DNA of 64,000 nt. Origin: Dipylidium caninum. Its lineage: Eukaryota > Platyhelminthes > Cestoda > Cyclophyllidea > Dipylidiidae. The notes beneath the pieces are model-generated. The model was not told where the DNA came from. It did no database searches and saw nothing but the letters and a program-made list of their open reading frames with translations. This document shows positions 39,395-51,370 of the stretch, piece after piece (position 1 is the first letter of the stretch; every line of letters starts with the position of its first letter). Made by a program: the position numbers and the translations under genes. Where the stretch lies: assembly GCA_017562135.1 (NCBI GenBank), contig QEYB01001194.1, positions 310,001 to 374,000 on the forward strand, given 5' to 3'.

Positions 39395-39640
39395 CTACTC
39401 TATATCGCCGATCAGTCGGTCGTGGAAGAGAGGATGAGGCAGCTCAAGCAAATCTGCAGCCAGTTTTCGTGCAGTCTCGGCCTCGTTTGTCACGGTGAAG
39501 GCGATGACATGCGGTGCATTGAATGCAAGGCAGCGAAGGAAGCTGAGGAGGAATGCACGGACAAGCGCGCGAGGCATTTGACAGCAGACGGGGTGCAACA
39601 GACAGCTGACTTTGTGATCGTGGGCGGAGGAAACTACTCA
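39395..39640. other. Ambiguous open segment, coding possible on either strand
   Basis: The + strand reads a cysteine-bearing stretch QICSQFSCSLGLVCHGEGDD and could be an upstream exon of the gene at 39989. The minus strand reads VIAFTVTNEAETARKLAADL, which faintly recalls the first strand and helix of CutA-type proteins (pattern FVT-x-PNE-x-x-A-x-x-I/L-A). Neither has decisive splice sites, so I make no gene call. Confidence 0.2.
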
Positions 39641-39988
39641 AAGTGGGATAGATCAGCGAGGCCGCGGTAGAAATCTTTTCTACACGTGTAACCTCATGTG
39701 TTTACTCAGTATTCACAGTGTTTAGATGAAGGCGTTAGTGGGTGGAAGGTTTTCACAGGAGAGTTTAGACTCTGAGTCATGTCCTGGATGACGTGGTAGA
39801 CAGGAAGAGGATGTCGATCACACAATCGCAAACGCTTCCATCCTCGTCCATTCTGGGAGTGAGTTGAGGTCATCTTAGCCTGTGCTGTCTGGTCGGTTGT
39901 CAGGCGATCACAGTCCTCAGGTTGACGAGTTACGAAGCTCAACCGCAAGTGATCTACTTCTGCAATTATCAAATGCTTGTTTTTGCAG

Positions 39989-40733
39989 GTACCCTCCTCA
40001 ACTCCTCCCGATTGCACTCAACACTACTTCGCCAGGTGGGGGAAATTGGGGAACTTGAAGGCTGTCTGCTATAAAATTGAACGTCTGACAGACGCAGAAA
40101 CTTCCTTAGTGGACGATGTCCAATGCTCACTCCTGCAATCCTACGCACGGTGTGTGAACGGGTTGCATCACCTGCAGCTAAAACCCTGGATGAACTGCAG
40201 CAATGCACACGTCGATGAGCTCTGTGGTAGCGAAAACCACACGTCGCCACCACCACCTTGTCTGCTTAACAGGCGATTCTAGACACTTGACATTTCACCT
40301 CATCCGTCTGCCTCGGCTCTCGCCCCACGCCTCCGACTACTTCACTTACTTCTCTACGAAATAGTGCTGACGCCACCGAGCCCCCTCAGAAGTGGGGCGA
40401 ATGGATGGACGCGATCCAATTTGCCCATGCACCGCACTCTGCAGGCCAGTTGCTCCAAGGAGAAGAACCACCTCCGTGTCAAGGCATTGTTTACTGCCTC
40501 CCGAAAAACCGATGCCCGCATTTCACTAAGTGTCTCCAGTAATTGCCAAATTCCGGCTCCTCCTCCTACCCACCTACGATCACGAATTCGTGAAGCCGAG
40601 TTTCTCGCTCAGCAGCCCCGACGAGACGGCCTACTGTGAAAGACGCATTGAGTCTAAAATGTGGTCGTCTCATGTGCGTGTTGGCGAAGTTAAGAAAGGG
40701 GAAGGGACAAAGTGGAGATGTTCCTCGAATTGA
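39989..40733 (+). CDS. Two-exon cysteine-rich protein fragment, unknown family
   Basis: Exon 39989-40226 follows TTGTTTTTGCAG. It reads PPDCTQHYFARWGKLGNLKA, then VCYKIERLTDAETSLVDDVQ, then CSLLQSYARCVNGLHHLQLK, and ends VDELC, six cysteines with C-x17-C-x22-C-x9-C-x14-C-x8-C spacing that I counted from the translation. It ends in phase 1 at GTAGCG. The next acceptor, GTCTCCAG at 40539, opens in the matching phase and gives a second exon 40540-40733 (SFSLSSPDETAYCERRIESK to RCSSN and a stop). The phase match supports the join. The first exon looks like a helical disulphide-bonded secreted domain; no family can be named. Upstream exons, including a leader, are missing. The frame at 40778-41080 ends in a hydrophobic tail and might belong to an alternative end. 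Confidence 0.4.
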
Positions 40734-41109
40734 AGAGAGAGTGAACACAATCCTGCTTTCAACCTGAAAATGAGACTATGAAGAAGAGACCGGCTGAATG
40801 CTTAACGATGTTAACCTGCTCAAGGACCCATGGCAAACGACTTCGCCTTCTCGAAAAAGGCACCATCACCGGCGCAGATGTGTCGCTAACTTTTTGCACG
40901 CCGCAATCTTCCAAGTCTACACGAAGGCAATGTGCTCCGCAGAGTAGTTTGGCAGCCACGACGAGGCAGCCCCCTGCAAAAGGCCTATTGTGCCGAGAAT
41001 GTGACCGCATCACGCCTTCCACTTATACTTCAATTCAGTGTATTGTGTTCTCCCTGCTAACAGTCTCTCAAATTCGTTAATCTGTCGTATCCACTGCTGC
41101 CCATGTAGT

Positions 41110-42002
41110 GAGTGGTAAGCCGAGTTTCAATTGAAAAGAGGTCAGCCGTGAGTGAATCTCTTCAACTGACATGCGACCACAGTTGACCAGTTATCTCCTG
41201 AGGAACCAGACTGCTGGAGGCTGACTACTCGTCTCAACTTTCCGCATAATCAAATGCCTCTCCTTTGTAAAGCGTGAGAAGCAGTCAAAAGAAGCTGATT
41301 GACGTTTGGCCCTATTTAAGGCTCCGCCATGAGGCTTCCCTCCACTCCGACCATAAAGGCGCTGCAATTTGCATATTTCATTGCGTCGTATCCTGTTGCG
41401 ATCTGTGCTCAATGGGGTGTAAGTGCTAGCTAAAGACGAGTCCCTGGCAGCAGAGAGATCACTGCTTTAACAGTTTCCACTCCACTATTACTGTTCCGAC
41501 GCACCCCTGGCCATTTCTCTCTGCATCAGTGACGCCGGAAAGCAATGCTTCATGGAGGACCACAACCGGAAAGGAAATTCGTGCCCGACTCCCTGCGCCT
41601 AAGAGACGTGATATAAGATGCTCAGCGGTGAGTGTCGGGTGGTGAAGCTTTGCTCCTCCGGGAAAGAGAAGCTCCAGTCTTAGTCTGCCATGTGCCTACA
41701 TCACGGGAGGTGCCACCCTCCTCCTTTCTCCTCAACATTCCACACGTATCAGGTCAGTCCCGTTCCCATGTTGTCACAAATTCGTCTTGCCGCGGGCGAG
41801 TGAAGTCGTCTCTCTCACTGTTCGGCAGGCACGTTGTGTCCGATTTTCTCGCTGCCCTTCGTCCACTGCATATAGGAATGTTAAGATGCAGTTTTGCAAT
41901 TCTCTCACGAATGGCGACGAATGGATCCACCTGGCCAAAAATGAAAGGAGATTTGGACATGTAGAAGATATGTCCTACTTCGCCACTGTCACACCACACT
42001 AG
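41110..42002 (+). other. D-family cassette, copy D2
   Basis: The 5' part (41110-41340) matches 61940-62150 over GTCAGCCGTGA, the AAAGAAGCTG block and CCTATTTAAG at 41311-41320. Just after the TATA box, an ATG at 41329 opens a leader-like frame (RLPSTPTIKALQFAYFIASY) ending at GGGT/GTAAGT, but it lies too close to the box to be transcribed from it. The 3' part holds the frame with FCNSLTNGDEWIHLAKNE and FGHVEDMSYFATVTPH, ending at TAG 42000-42002, paralogous to D1. A gene with a signal exon and a conserved last exon is likely; the middle is unresolved. Confidence 0.4.
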
Positions 42003-42577
42003 TAAAACAATAATGTCGCAGTCCGTTCTCCCTGCACAGCCCCGTTATCGTGCTGGTTTGCCACATCCGAGTCAGAGATCTCACGTGGGGTGGAGAGAGG
42101 AAGAGAGAGCAATAAATGATCGCTATTTCCTTCTAGCCGAACGTGAAATGACGGCTGTGGCGAGGTGTAGCGTATATTTCACACCAACTCTTGGCCTCCG
42201 ACTGCCTCTCTGCATCTCCTCAATCCGATATCGGGGATTGCGACGCGGAAAGGTATCTTCGAAGTTGAAATGTGGGACTCTTTAACCCACTTCCCTTCCA
42301 GCAGTCTTGAGGCAGACTTCATTAAAATTCCTATTGTCAACCACATGCTATCCGCTGCAACATCAGTCAAAACTAGTGCGAATCGGGATTCTTCAGCTTT
42401 GCATCAAACTAACCGCCTTCTTAACTGTCGCTGCCACAGTTATTGCCTCGAAACCATTTTATTTGGGTAGTGACTGCATGTGAAAGAAGAAGACACCGAT
42501 CACGACACAAATGCAGTATGCAATTCCAAGGAAAGTACCGTCTGTCGGGGTCGGGCGTGAGTCCCGACTGCATGCAG

Positions 42578-42733
42578 TTCATCCGAAATGTTCCGTGGAG
42601 CTGGAGAAGGACACGATTCAAGTTATCTTCTCTTGCTGCTCCACACTGCCACACGAACACTGGCAAATGGAAGACATGGCTTCTTCCTGCAACTCTGCTT
42701 CAGCTAGCACCTCCGCTACACTAAACAGAGAGT
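42578..42733 (+). CDS. Possible exon weakly resembling M-module exon 4
   Basis: The segment is bounded by GCATGCAG and GAGA/GTACGT. It reads VHPKCSVELEKDTIQVIFSC and then CSTLPHEHWQMEDM. The M1 stretch MHPNETLFIAAKNKETVAIT followed by CRYHIKTEW has the same layout (HP, hydrophobic strand, K-x-T, cysteine, tryptophan). Identity is low, about three residues in ten by eye, and no other M exons flank it, so it may be coincidence or a distant relative. Confidence 0.2.
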
Positions 42734-42769
42734 ACGTCAAAAAGGGTGGAAAAATGAGCGCCACTTGCA

Positions 42770-42862
42770 GAGCCCACGTGGTCTAATTAAGGGAAGCCCT
42801 GTGAAAGAACCTTAAATAGGCCCACAAGTTGGGCAGTTTCTTCCGACTGCAGCTCTAGCTGT
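42770..42862 (-). repeat. Inverted fragment of the D-family promoter
   Basis: The minus strand reads TCGGAAGAAACTG, then GGGCCTATTTAAGG (reverse of 42811-42822), the same pair of motifs as at 13.17, 41.31 and 62.12 kb. The TATA box faces left, toward 42.7 kb. Confidence 0.45.
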
Positions 42863-42869
42863 CCAGACG

Positions 42870-45800
42870 AACAAGTGCTTGACGGTGCTGAGAATGGGTG
42901 CCAGCTTTCAGTTATTTCGGCGGTTTTCTCTTCCTCATTATCGTCGTCTTAGTCGGCCATGGAGGCGAGGTTTTGGGCTGGACATGACTTCAGGGCTTAT
43001 TGAGTTGTCCGTAACATCGAAGGACGCTAAAGACGAGTCGTCCACAGCGTTGGGCTGAGAAATGTATGGGCAGAAGAGTTAGTTTGTCAAAGCTGACAGC
43101 TGTCGGAGGCGGCCATTGCTCACTGTGGATGCGCGTACGTACCGTCGAGGTCGAACCATGACAGTGAACTGAATGGTCGGCGTTTAGGAGGTCGCTGGTA
43201 TTCGATGAATGTTGGTGAAAGGTGGGACGCCCAAGATCCAATCCGAAAGCGACCTTCAAAATGAAAACAAATGCGCGTGACTCGAGTCAGAGGGCGGTTG
43301 GAGGTTGGAGGTTGGAGGAGGGGCGATGGTCTTTAATTGACGAGTGAAAACTCTTTCGTAGTGTTTTCTGGTTCATATTCTCTTCGAGCATGAAGACGTC
43401 GACGAGGGGCCTTTGTTCGAGACGCGAATCTGGCTATATTCCGCTTGGTCTATGTCCTTGCGACAATAATCCCGATACCACGTCACCCTCATCCTATTGT
43501 GCATGACCAATCTGGTTGAGGTAATGGCCATTCATTGAACGTTGGGGTATTCCATCTACTTCCTACTTCTCATCCTCGTCGATGCCCCATGGTCCCCTAA
43601 ACTATGAGAGTCTATACAAGGTGGACCACTGTGAGACACTTGTCGGTGAGTAATAGCACAGAATTGCATGTTCCATCTCTATTGAATTCAGCACCATCAG
43701 GTGTGATTTTTGCGTTCCCAGTTAGTGCTTAACCAATTGAAATCGGACCTCGCGCTGATTGGTTGACCCACCATCATGAGATTTTTGCGCTTGAAAACGA
43801 TCAATCAAGAGTGCGCAGGATCTGCCTTCACACCTCCTGACGGAAGGAACAATCGACAAGCTCTCGTAAGGGCTGGCAGTGTGGTTATTTTTAACATTCA
43901 CATAAGGATAATAAAATTAATGTGATGGAATTTGGTGATGCAGTTCAGTGATGCTTGTCATAATACAACAATCAGTTAGACTTCCCACGAAACCTGCTGG
44001 CCAACTCGTTCGATCTACTGATTATTGACTTGGAACAACCGTCGACATTGACAAACGATCCCTTCTGTCGTATGTTTTTCTGCCCCGCAATGTGGATATA
44101 GATGGCCACAACTCGTCTATATCGTCCCTGGATGTTGTGGATGACTTGATGAGCTCTGAAGCCACGTTCAGCCGAAACCTCGCCTCTATGGGCAACGACG
44201 AGGACGCCGCGGACGATAAGGAGGAGGAGAAAATTGACGAAATGACTGAGAGAAACATCGGTGATATTACGTACCTTCGGAGTGCAGCGATTCATGCTAC
44301 CGCTCCTGCATGCAAGAGGAGTTGACTCACAAGCGGAGATGAATCACTACCCGTGCACACGGCGTAAATCTGATCTACTTCACGTTGAGAATTTTGGAAG
44401 CATTACCAAATTGTATGGACAAAATGTGAGGAGGCGGTCAGGCGAGACGACGCAATAGGCGAGGAAATATGGTTTCACGTGGATGAGAAGAAGGTAATCG
44501 GGGCATCCTTCCCATCGACGTTTTGATTACGGTTTGATTTGTTTTCGGATTTAGTTTCAGATGCCTTTTTACTGTAGGGTGCACTGGTGTGGAGTTGGCG
44601 TTGGAGGGAACGCTTTTGCAATTGGACATGGAGGCAGCCGCAAATGGAACACCAAAGGTACAATGAATTTACAAGTCCAACGCCGTGAGGGTAATGAAAA
44701 ACTGTAACTGGGTGGCTCGTTAGAATTAAAGTAGCGAAGGAAAGAGCCAGGAGTTTTGATAACCTTGTTACTCGGCCTTGCGTAAACCTCACCGACCTCA
44801 CGCGCCACGTGCCGCCCGCAGCAATGGGCACTGTGGAGCAGGACTTCTTCGACTCTCAGCATGGCGGCACCGTTAACCATCGTGGTTAACGCGACATAAT
44901 TCTGATGTCTGCGACCTCGATAGCTTCACATTGTCCTTTTGTGCTTTCGAATAAATTCATAGTATTTTTTCACTTTCCGTGCGCTAATTGGTGTGTTTCC
45001 CCACCCGGCTTCGGAGAATGAGGGGCCTCTCCCTCTGTCCCGACTTCCCGAAGACTCCACTTCACCTCCTCTTCATTAGCTCCATACCGCCTAAATGAGT
45101 GCATGGCGAGATTACATGGCGATATGGCAAAGGCGTTTAGAAGTCCATTGTCGGCTCTCGAACTTAAATGTTCTGGCATGTCCTCATGTATTAGGTGCCG
45201 AGTGTCATCGCTGTTGTATTAATCCCCGACACTGATTACAATGGAGTGAAAGTCACAAGGCCTGTTCAGAGTTCATTTAACCTGTCGGAAACATAATGCA
45301 AAGAGGTCAGCCAAGTCGATGTTGTCCTGCTTGGGGCCACTCTCGCACTTATCATTTTGCATGCACAATCAGGTCGGCGCTGCCACCCATACAAGGATAG
45401 GAAGAGTTTCTCCGCAATGCCGGCTACCATCCTCATTCTCATAAGTCTTAGAGCAGCGGACTCAGTGACACTACGTAGAAGGGACGACTGGGTGACTTGC
45501 ACACATCGGCATGAGTGAAAGTTTGTTCGTTTAAGGTCAGGCTCACATATGACTGGACACAGGTACATAGCATCGCTTGCAACATTTGCGAGCATTCACA
45601 TGTTCTTTCACAGGCTCTCCATTTGGCAGCCTCATAGTTATCTCAAGTAATTCGACATGAATGCAAATCTATTGCGCAGCTGGTGCTCGGCACAAACCTT
45701 TTCCCAACAGTCCACTTCATTTGGGTCCATGTTTTGCATGAGAATAAGATTGATTGCGTCCCTACATGATGACATGCTTCTGTTGGCGGAACAAGGAGAG

Positions 45801-45925
45801 TATATAATACAAATCTCATTTCATACACGAGTCACCGTTTCCTGTGATGGTGAGTAGATGACGTGGCCTTCTCTCCAGGCCACTTGTCTCAGTCGACACC
45901 GCAATTCTCTGCTCACTTGTTTACC
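42870..45925. other. No gene recognised
   Basis: A GGTTGGA triplet repeat lies at about 43297-43318. At 43.97-44.3 kb both strands are open: + is acidic (EDAADDKEEEKIDEMTERN) and - begins with a leader-like MFLSVISSIFSSSLSSAASS, so one of them may be an exon, but nothing decides which. The 44475-44831 minus frame (118 codons) lacks supporting features. Confidence 0.3.
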
Positions 45926-46565
45926 TTCGTTTTCTCAATTTCACCATCTCCCACTCCGCTTTCCTCCATGTCGCTCGAAACTCTACCGCATGTCTTTGCC
46001 AGGCAGGCCACAGCAAAATAAGCGTATGAGGCCCGTTTTTCTTCGATTTCTCACTTGGTCTTACGTGTCTGACTCCTCCTCCTTACTCCCTGACGAGAGT
46101 CTCGACACGGTTGTCACCCCCTTTCCCACTTTAGTACGTCCACACACTGATTTGAGTGCCAACTTCTCGTAGGTACAACTCACCACCATTTGGGCGGCGT
46201 CCTAACCACATTTTACTGCAAGTGATTCAGTACGATTGGCCCATGTGGACCACTAAGCTTTTTACCCCAAGCATCCAGTTGCCAAGTAAAGAGACGATTC
46301 AATCAACTTAACATGACATGACGTCTCACAGCTCATCAAGAATCGAGCAAAAAGCAGGAGTCAAAACAATCACAACAGTCACATCAAAAAACAACCGAAG
46401 TCTAAACAAATACAACAATCCATGACGGTCTTGCTGGAGGCTCTACAAATTGCCCCAATAGCAAACAGTGGACGAAGCCTACTACGATCTAAATAAACAG
46501 CCGCACATCTCGATAGTCCCTTCGCCTAATGTACAACTCACACGTCTGGTGTCAGCAACAGTTGC
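45926..46565 (+). repeat. Duplicated segment E, copy 1 (with family A piece)
   Basis: Three blocks here match the right end of the window in the same order and orientation: 45940-46110 to 62600-62790, 46130-46280 to 63530-63690, and 46360-46560 to 63780-63990. Diagnostic strings are CCATGACGGTCTTGCTGGAG (46421-46440 here, 63850-63869 there) and ACTAAGCTTT followed by ACCCCAAGC. The other copy has about 740 extra bases between the first two blocks. Confidence 0.6.
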
Positions 46566-46689
46566 CTTAATTATCGTTCACTTAGCCGCTTCACACTGAT
46601 GTGGGGAGTGTTCTGAGACTTTGATACCCAGGATGAGTCTGCAATAGGCAAGCCGCTCCTAGCAAAGGGAGTCACGTTAAAATTGCGCT

Positions 46690-46815
46690 TCTTCCTCCTC
46701 TCCTCTTCTCTCCCCTTCTCTGCCCTTCTCGCGACTAATCGCCTCTTATTGCCTGCATTGTAGAAGCGCATGTCCTCGTGCTTGCGGCGCTTTTTTTCAA
46801 GCAAATACATAAGGG
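46690..46815 (-). repeat. Repeat family A, inverted copy
   Basis: The minus strand contains GAGGACATGCGCTTCTACAA, matching GAGGATATGCGATTCTGCAA at 2458-2477 on the + strand, followed in both cases by purine-rich DNA. It lies only about 700 bases from the direct copy at 45.93 kb. Confidence 0.5.
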
Positions 46816-46899
46816 AGGAATTGAGGAAACGAAGAAAAACGATTGAGCCAAATTGCATTGCAGTGACATAGCTGTTTAGAGTGTTAGTTCCCCAATTCC

Positions 46900-49800
46900 T
46901 TCCTCCCTCTACCCTAATTTTAAGAATTTGTTCTCTCCTTCGCATCCTGTTTGCCACACCTGCCTTGAAATTCACAAGTCAAAGAAGGAGATGGAGAATG
47001 AGCATTGAGTGTCAAACGGTCTCGGGGGCTTGTGCCTGCTTAACCACTAAACTCAAGACCTCGTCTATTCTTAGAATTCGTCGTGATGGTCCCCACTCCT
47101 AATAAAACGCTGCACTGCCAAAGCTTGCCTGTACACAATCTTCGTCCCCGACAAAGTGGTGTTCTCAAAAGAAGCGTGGGATGCTTTTACCAGAGTTTAC
47201 ACAGAATGAGATGCACAATTTCACTCTCATTACTTGACGCTCCCGAGTCGGTAACACTAAGACACATCTGCCTCCAGCTCTTGGTGCCCATGTCCGGGAC
47301 GAGAGGGACCAACTCAGCTCCCATCGCACTTTTACTGCTCATCTACAAGATTCATCTATCGTCCATCCATTCTCTATTTGCCTCTTGCATGCGCTCAAGA
47401 AGCACATTTTCTATACCCGTCAAGACGACTAACGTTGTAACGTCTTAGTGGGACGTCTCTCCAATGCGAGTGACAACAGTGAACAGGCGGAGTTACAGAT
47501 AGTAAGTACGACATATGGCAAAGGATTTTTTGGAAGAAAAGCATACTAATGTTCCTGAAGAGACTGAGGAAAAAAGAAAGAGCGCACCGATTTGGAACCA
47601 ACATTAAAAGGTGACAATAACCTCTCTCTTGAGAACTCAGCGGCCCAGAACCAAAAGAATCGGAAAACAAGCCTTAGGGCATAAATCAAATGCCAAAATC
47701 TTTTTTTACGGCTGTACAATTCCCGCCAGCATGGAATTGTAAACGGTGCGACTGATGGGAAACAAGTCGAGTTGGCTGCCTGAAATGCCCCATGGAAGAT
47801 GCGCGAAGAGGGACGGAAAGTCACATACCTTACAGCTTCACTGGCACAGAATGCGTCTGTCATCTATCGTCGCTAGTCTTCTGAAGAAGAAGCAGATACG
47901 GCTGCTGGACATTATGGAACAAAAGGCGAGGTGGTGCAAAAGGCACCAGTAGATACGAAGACCATTTGAGGCAGAGATTAATGATTTCAGCGTGAATGTG
48001 CCGCTTCTGCACAAGGATCAATCGAACTATGCACAGGAGTTCCCGTTCCACTCCTTCATCCTCCTAAACCTGGCCCCCGTCTTGGTATGCCATTGTGCTA
48101 CGGCGGAATCTACAATTGGCTGTGTTCTCGACTCAACGAATCATTTAATTCAGTCTCATCTAAATTACTCCGTCTTTTTTCGTCTGCTTTACGGCAGCAA
48201 CATGTGTTTGGAGATGGAATACGAAGAATATATTCAACAGCAACTGTCACTCCTCCAGCATTCTCTTCCTCTACTGCGGTGGCTCAAAGACGACATAAAT
48301 TATTATAGGGTGGTGCGGGCCTCGGTGAGCGAATCCGAGAACATTTGCGGATGTCGAGATTACAGACAGACTTAATGGTGAATGTGATATTTCAGGGCAG
48401 CTTCCTGAAAGCAGTTCTTTTGGCATCCTTAGCTGTCAAATTAGACTGAGGCGAGAAGGTGAAAGGAATATTTGCAGGCACCAAAGAAGAAGATGGGGCC
48501 GATTAGAGTGGGCACAGGTAGATTAGAAGTCATTAAAGACCCTGTATCGCTGCAAAGCTGTGCGTCTCCACGTAAATCGCCTTAGCTTCACCTCACCGAG
48601 TACGGGTGAAGAAGGCCAGTAAGGCGAAATTGTGACATCAGAGAAAAGGAAGTTGGAAACCAAGGCGACATTATTGTGCAGAAAGCGATTGCGCGTGTGT
48701 GGAAGTTGTCGATTGAGATGAGATTTGGATATTTTCGGCAGCCGGAAGAAATCGACTTTTAAGGATAGTAATACAAATTGTGGGTGAGGGAAAGAAAATT
48801 TGTAGCGAAAAGCCATTTGTTGCAGATTTGCGTGGAAGAAGGAACCACATCGACACCGAAATTTGCGAATCACTGACACTTACATTTCCCACGGTTTAGG
48901 AGGGGGTGTGAGAAAATCGGGCTAATGGGGAGAAGAGAAAAGAATGAGAGAGGGAAAGGAGTAAAGGTGCGGTGGCATGGATGGTATCTTTGTCTGTTGT
49001 GCGGGGTGAAACAAAAACTGGCACGGCTTCGTATATTCTCACGTCTTTCGCTACAGTTAAGTGGGGCTCATCAGTACACTTCACAATCGCAGCGTCGCCA
49101 CTCTCTATCACTTTCATTCCCCCCTCGCAGACGCATCTTTCTTCCCATTCCCAACACGTCCTCTACGCCTTGGCGTTCCTACAGCCGACCCTTCCAATGA
49201 CAGTCTCTCCATTACGATCTATCCACTTTCGCACTCCTCCATTATTTCCCTTTTTTAGGCAACAAGGGATTGCATTAACACGCGGTCAGAATCGTCTGAG
49301 AGGGAGCAATTTAGCGGAAAGAAAGTGTATATGAATTGGTGGGCGAAACTCTGATGATTTGAAGAGCTGGACGAAAAATCCATTAGCCATGGTGAATAGA
49401 GGCGACTGTGCGGATGGTTGTCAAGTCTTTTCACTCCTCAATTTGCGGATCAGTGACGACATTGGTTGGGTTGAGCGATAAGTCTGAAAGTTGGCCATTT
49501 ATGCTGCATAGTAGCATTAAAAGCTTGGGGTGTTGGGGAGAAGGAGCAGGCTGGTCAGATGCGGCAATTGCATAAGGTCTCCATTGGGACTCTTTATGCC
49601 TTAAAAGCATGTAAGACCACAGCTAAGAAAACGTGAGGATCCTAATATGCGAAAGAGCGCAATGGGGACTATTAGCTTCCACCGGATACCGTGGCGAGAA
49701 TGCGAGCCTTGGAAGCGCCTTCTGCGTGAGTCGCGAATGCGATGAGTGACGCAGTTGTCGTGAGGAAAAAGCAGTCTGAGGGCCGCACTTCTTGCCTCCC

Positions 49801-49960
49801 CCTGAACGCCCAGATTTCCAAGTCGTCCGTTCTCATCCACGGCGCATCTCATTTGAACGAAAGCAGAGTGGAGAAGAGGAGCTGAAAATCTGGGGTGCTA
49901 TATATGATCTGCTATAACAATCGCATATATTCTTTGCATTTCCTGCTATTCCGACGTCTT
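46900..49960. other. No complete gene recognised
   Basis: Frames worth noting: 47992-48375 (+, 127 codons, reading YEEYIQQQLSLLQHSLPLLR), and 48896-49117 (-, MKVIESGDAAIVKCTDEPHL, Ig-strand-like around the cysteine). The antisense of the latter is also open for 120 codons. None has clear exon borders. Confidence 0.3.
47690..47850 (-). repeat. P-family fragment P5
   Basis: The minus strand reads GGGGCATTTCAGGCAGCCAA, matching the exon border at 60405-60424 (TGGGCATTTCAGGCAGCCAA). Upstream, GTGCCA and GAAGCTGT are shared too. The downstream reading does not keep the cysteine-rich frame seen at 60.4 kb, so this is likely a dead fragment. Confidence 0.45.
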
Positions 49961-50013
49961 CTCCAACGCCATGGCAACAACACAGTTTGTTCCTATTGTT
50001 CAACATTATTTAC

Positions 50014-50094
50014 ATGGCTGTTTTAAAATTGTATTTATTGTCACTACTTATTGCCTTTACGGCCATTCTGCCTTGCTCAATGTTCCTTATGTGA
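50014..50094 (+). CDS. Candidate signal-peptide exon of P2
   Basis: ATG at 50014 opens MAVLKLYLLSLLIAFTAILP and then CSMFL, an almost ideal secretory leader with a cysteine after the likely cleavage region. It stops at TGA 50092-50094; a GT just before that stop could act as donor. It lies about 300 bases upstream of the open region of P2, which suits a first exon. Copies P1, P3 and P4 show no matching leader that I could find. Confidence 0.35.
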   Translation: MAVLKLYLLSLLIAFTAILPCSMFLM

Positions 50095-50305
50095 TGTGTA
50101 AAGAGCAGAAATTACACATTTTTGAGTGGCAAAAAAAATTATCAGGCGCCAAGTCTACTGCATACAGAGGGAATTTAAATGAATCAGCTCTGCAGACTGA
50201 AAGATCATTAGGAGGGGAGTGTGGAATAGGACGTAAAGTGTGACTTGACTGTTAATACCCTTCGCCACAGCTTTCTTGACACTGTCAAAAACGCGTGCTA
50301 AAAAG

Positions 50306-50802
50306 TCATACATGCAAAAACATGCCTAAAACTGCGCCTTTCTCGTGAAAAGACATTTCACCTCGACCTCATATTTGCCAAGTGTTGCGAGGAATGGAAA
50401 GAGGTGGAGGTCAAAGGGGACAGAGGCGATGAGGAGAAGAGGCAAAAGGGGAGAAGTACGGAGCTCTTGCTACAGTCTCCACTGGAATACTCTCAAACGG
50501 ACTCACATCGGCGCGAGCTGCTCTCCTCTCGCATAGACGACTGCGCCCTTAGCAGGGCCAAAAAGCCTCCTCGAGTGCGTCTCCTGTTGCACAAAACTGA
50601 CCAGGAAGTGACTAGTAGAAATCAATACTCGTCAACACTTGAACCTTTTAACCTGGGACTTATTGATTGGCATTTTCGAAGGTCTTCTTCTAACCATGGA
50701 CAATGCACGATCTGCCTCGAACAGGGCAGAAGAAGTGGAAAGGTGTCCTGCGAAGGAGGAAGGCTTCTGCAGGCGATTTCAAAAGCCTGTAAATCCTCAT
50801 AA
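50306..50802 (+). CDS. P2 open region, unknown product
   Basis: One frame stays open for about 165 codons. It passes FHLDLIFAKCCEEWKEVEVK, a charged middle, and CTICLEQGRRSGKVSCEGGR before the stop at 50800-50802. The last part matches P1 (SGSYSCEAKG) and P4 (SGIVSCEEGG) in the same frame. Another frame over the end reads FCRRFQKPVNPHNH, matching P1 FGNLFNPHNH, so a frame change has occurred in one of the copies or a splice site lies between. Confidence 0.3.
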
Positions 50803-51370
50803 TCACAAGAGTTGCAATTAACCTTGTCACAACCCCGGAATCTACTGTGCAGGCGAAGACTGTCTGACAACCGATTGCTCACATATTCCATCACAGACGT
50901 CTTTGGGCATATCCGATCCATTCTTCTAAACCATCCGGCCACGTACTCATTTCACGTCCGAAGTGGCTCCTCCAGCAGGCGAAAGGATTGAGTGTAAAGC
51001 ATCACAAACCTTAGTGGTGAAGAGGGAATATTCCCTTGCTGAGGAATGGCTCCGGGAAGGAAAACAAGTAATGCGAGGAGAGGAGAACAAGTATGATTGA
51101 TTAGAATTGGTGAGAAGAGTCAGCCACGACAAGATTTCGACACTTGATGGGAAAGGCAAAGAACTTGATAAGATTGTTTCTTTCCTAGTTTACAGACGAA
51201 GAAATAAGATAAGTAATGTCAGTTTTCACTTGAACAATTAAGGGACCAGCTACTTCTCCATGAGTATAATCACAGCCCAGTCCGTAACATTGTTTATGCA
51301 CATTATGCTTCGTGATCTAATAAAGGCACTCAAACTAGAGACTCGAGTGCATTTTAAAAGGGGGCAAAGG
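50690..51370 (+). pseudogene. P-family cassette P2, 3' part
   Basis: Blocks follow in the P order: KREYSLAEEWLREGKQV near 51.02 kb, a break, then VRRVSHDK and GKELDKIVSFLVYRRRNKIS, and a stop near 51.24 kb. The poly(A) signal AATAAA is near 51.32 kb, then GAGACTCGAGTGCATTTT, nearly identical to 61.15 kb. A TGA between the first two blocks could be intronic. Coding status is uncertain. Confidence 0.35.
51320..51325 (+). terminator. Poly(A) signal of P2
   Basis: AATAAA lies about 80 bases after the conserved stop, followed by a block shared with P1 and P3. The same signal-plus-block arrangement occurs in three copies. Confidence 0.45.

Noticed and set aside
41329..41403. Leader-like frame right behind the D2 TATA box, as first exon
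   Set aside because: The ATG lies within 20 bases of the box, so a transcript started from it would not contain the codon; kept only as a remark.
48896..49117. Ig-strand-like minus-strand frame (IVKCTDEPHL)
   Set aside because: The antisense frame is equally open and plausible, and there are no decisive splice sites.
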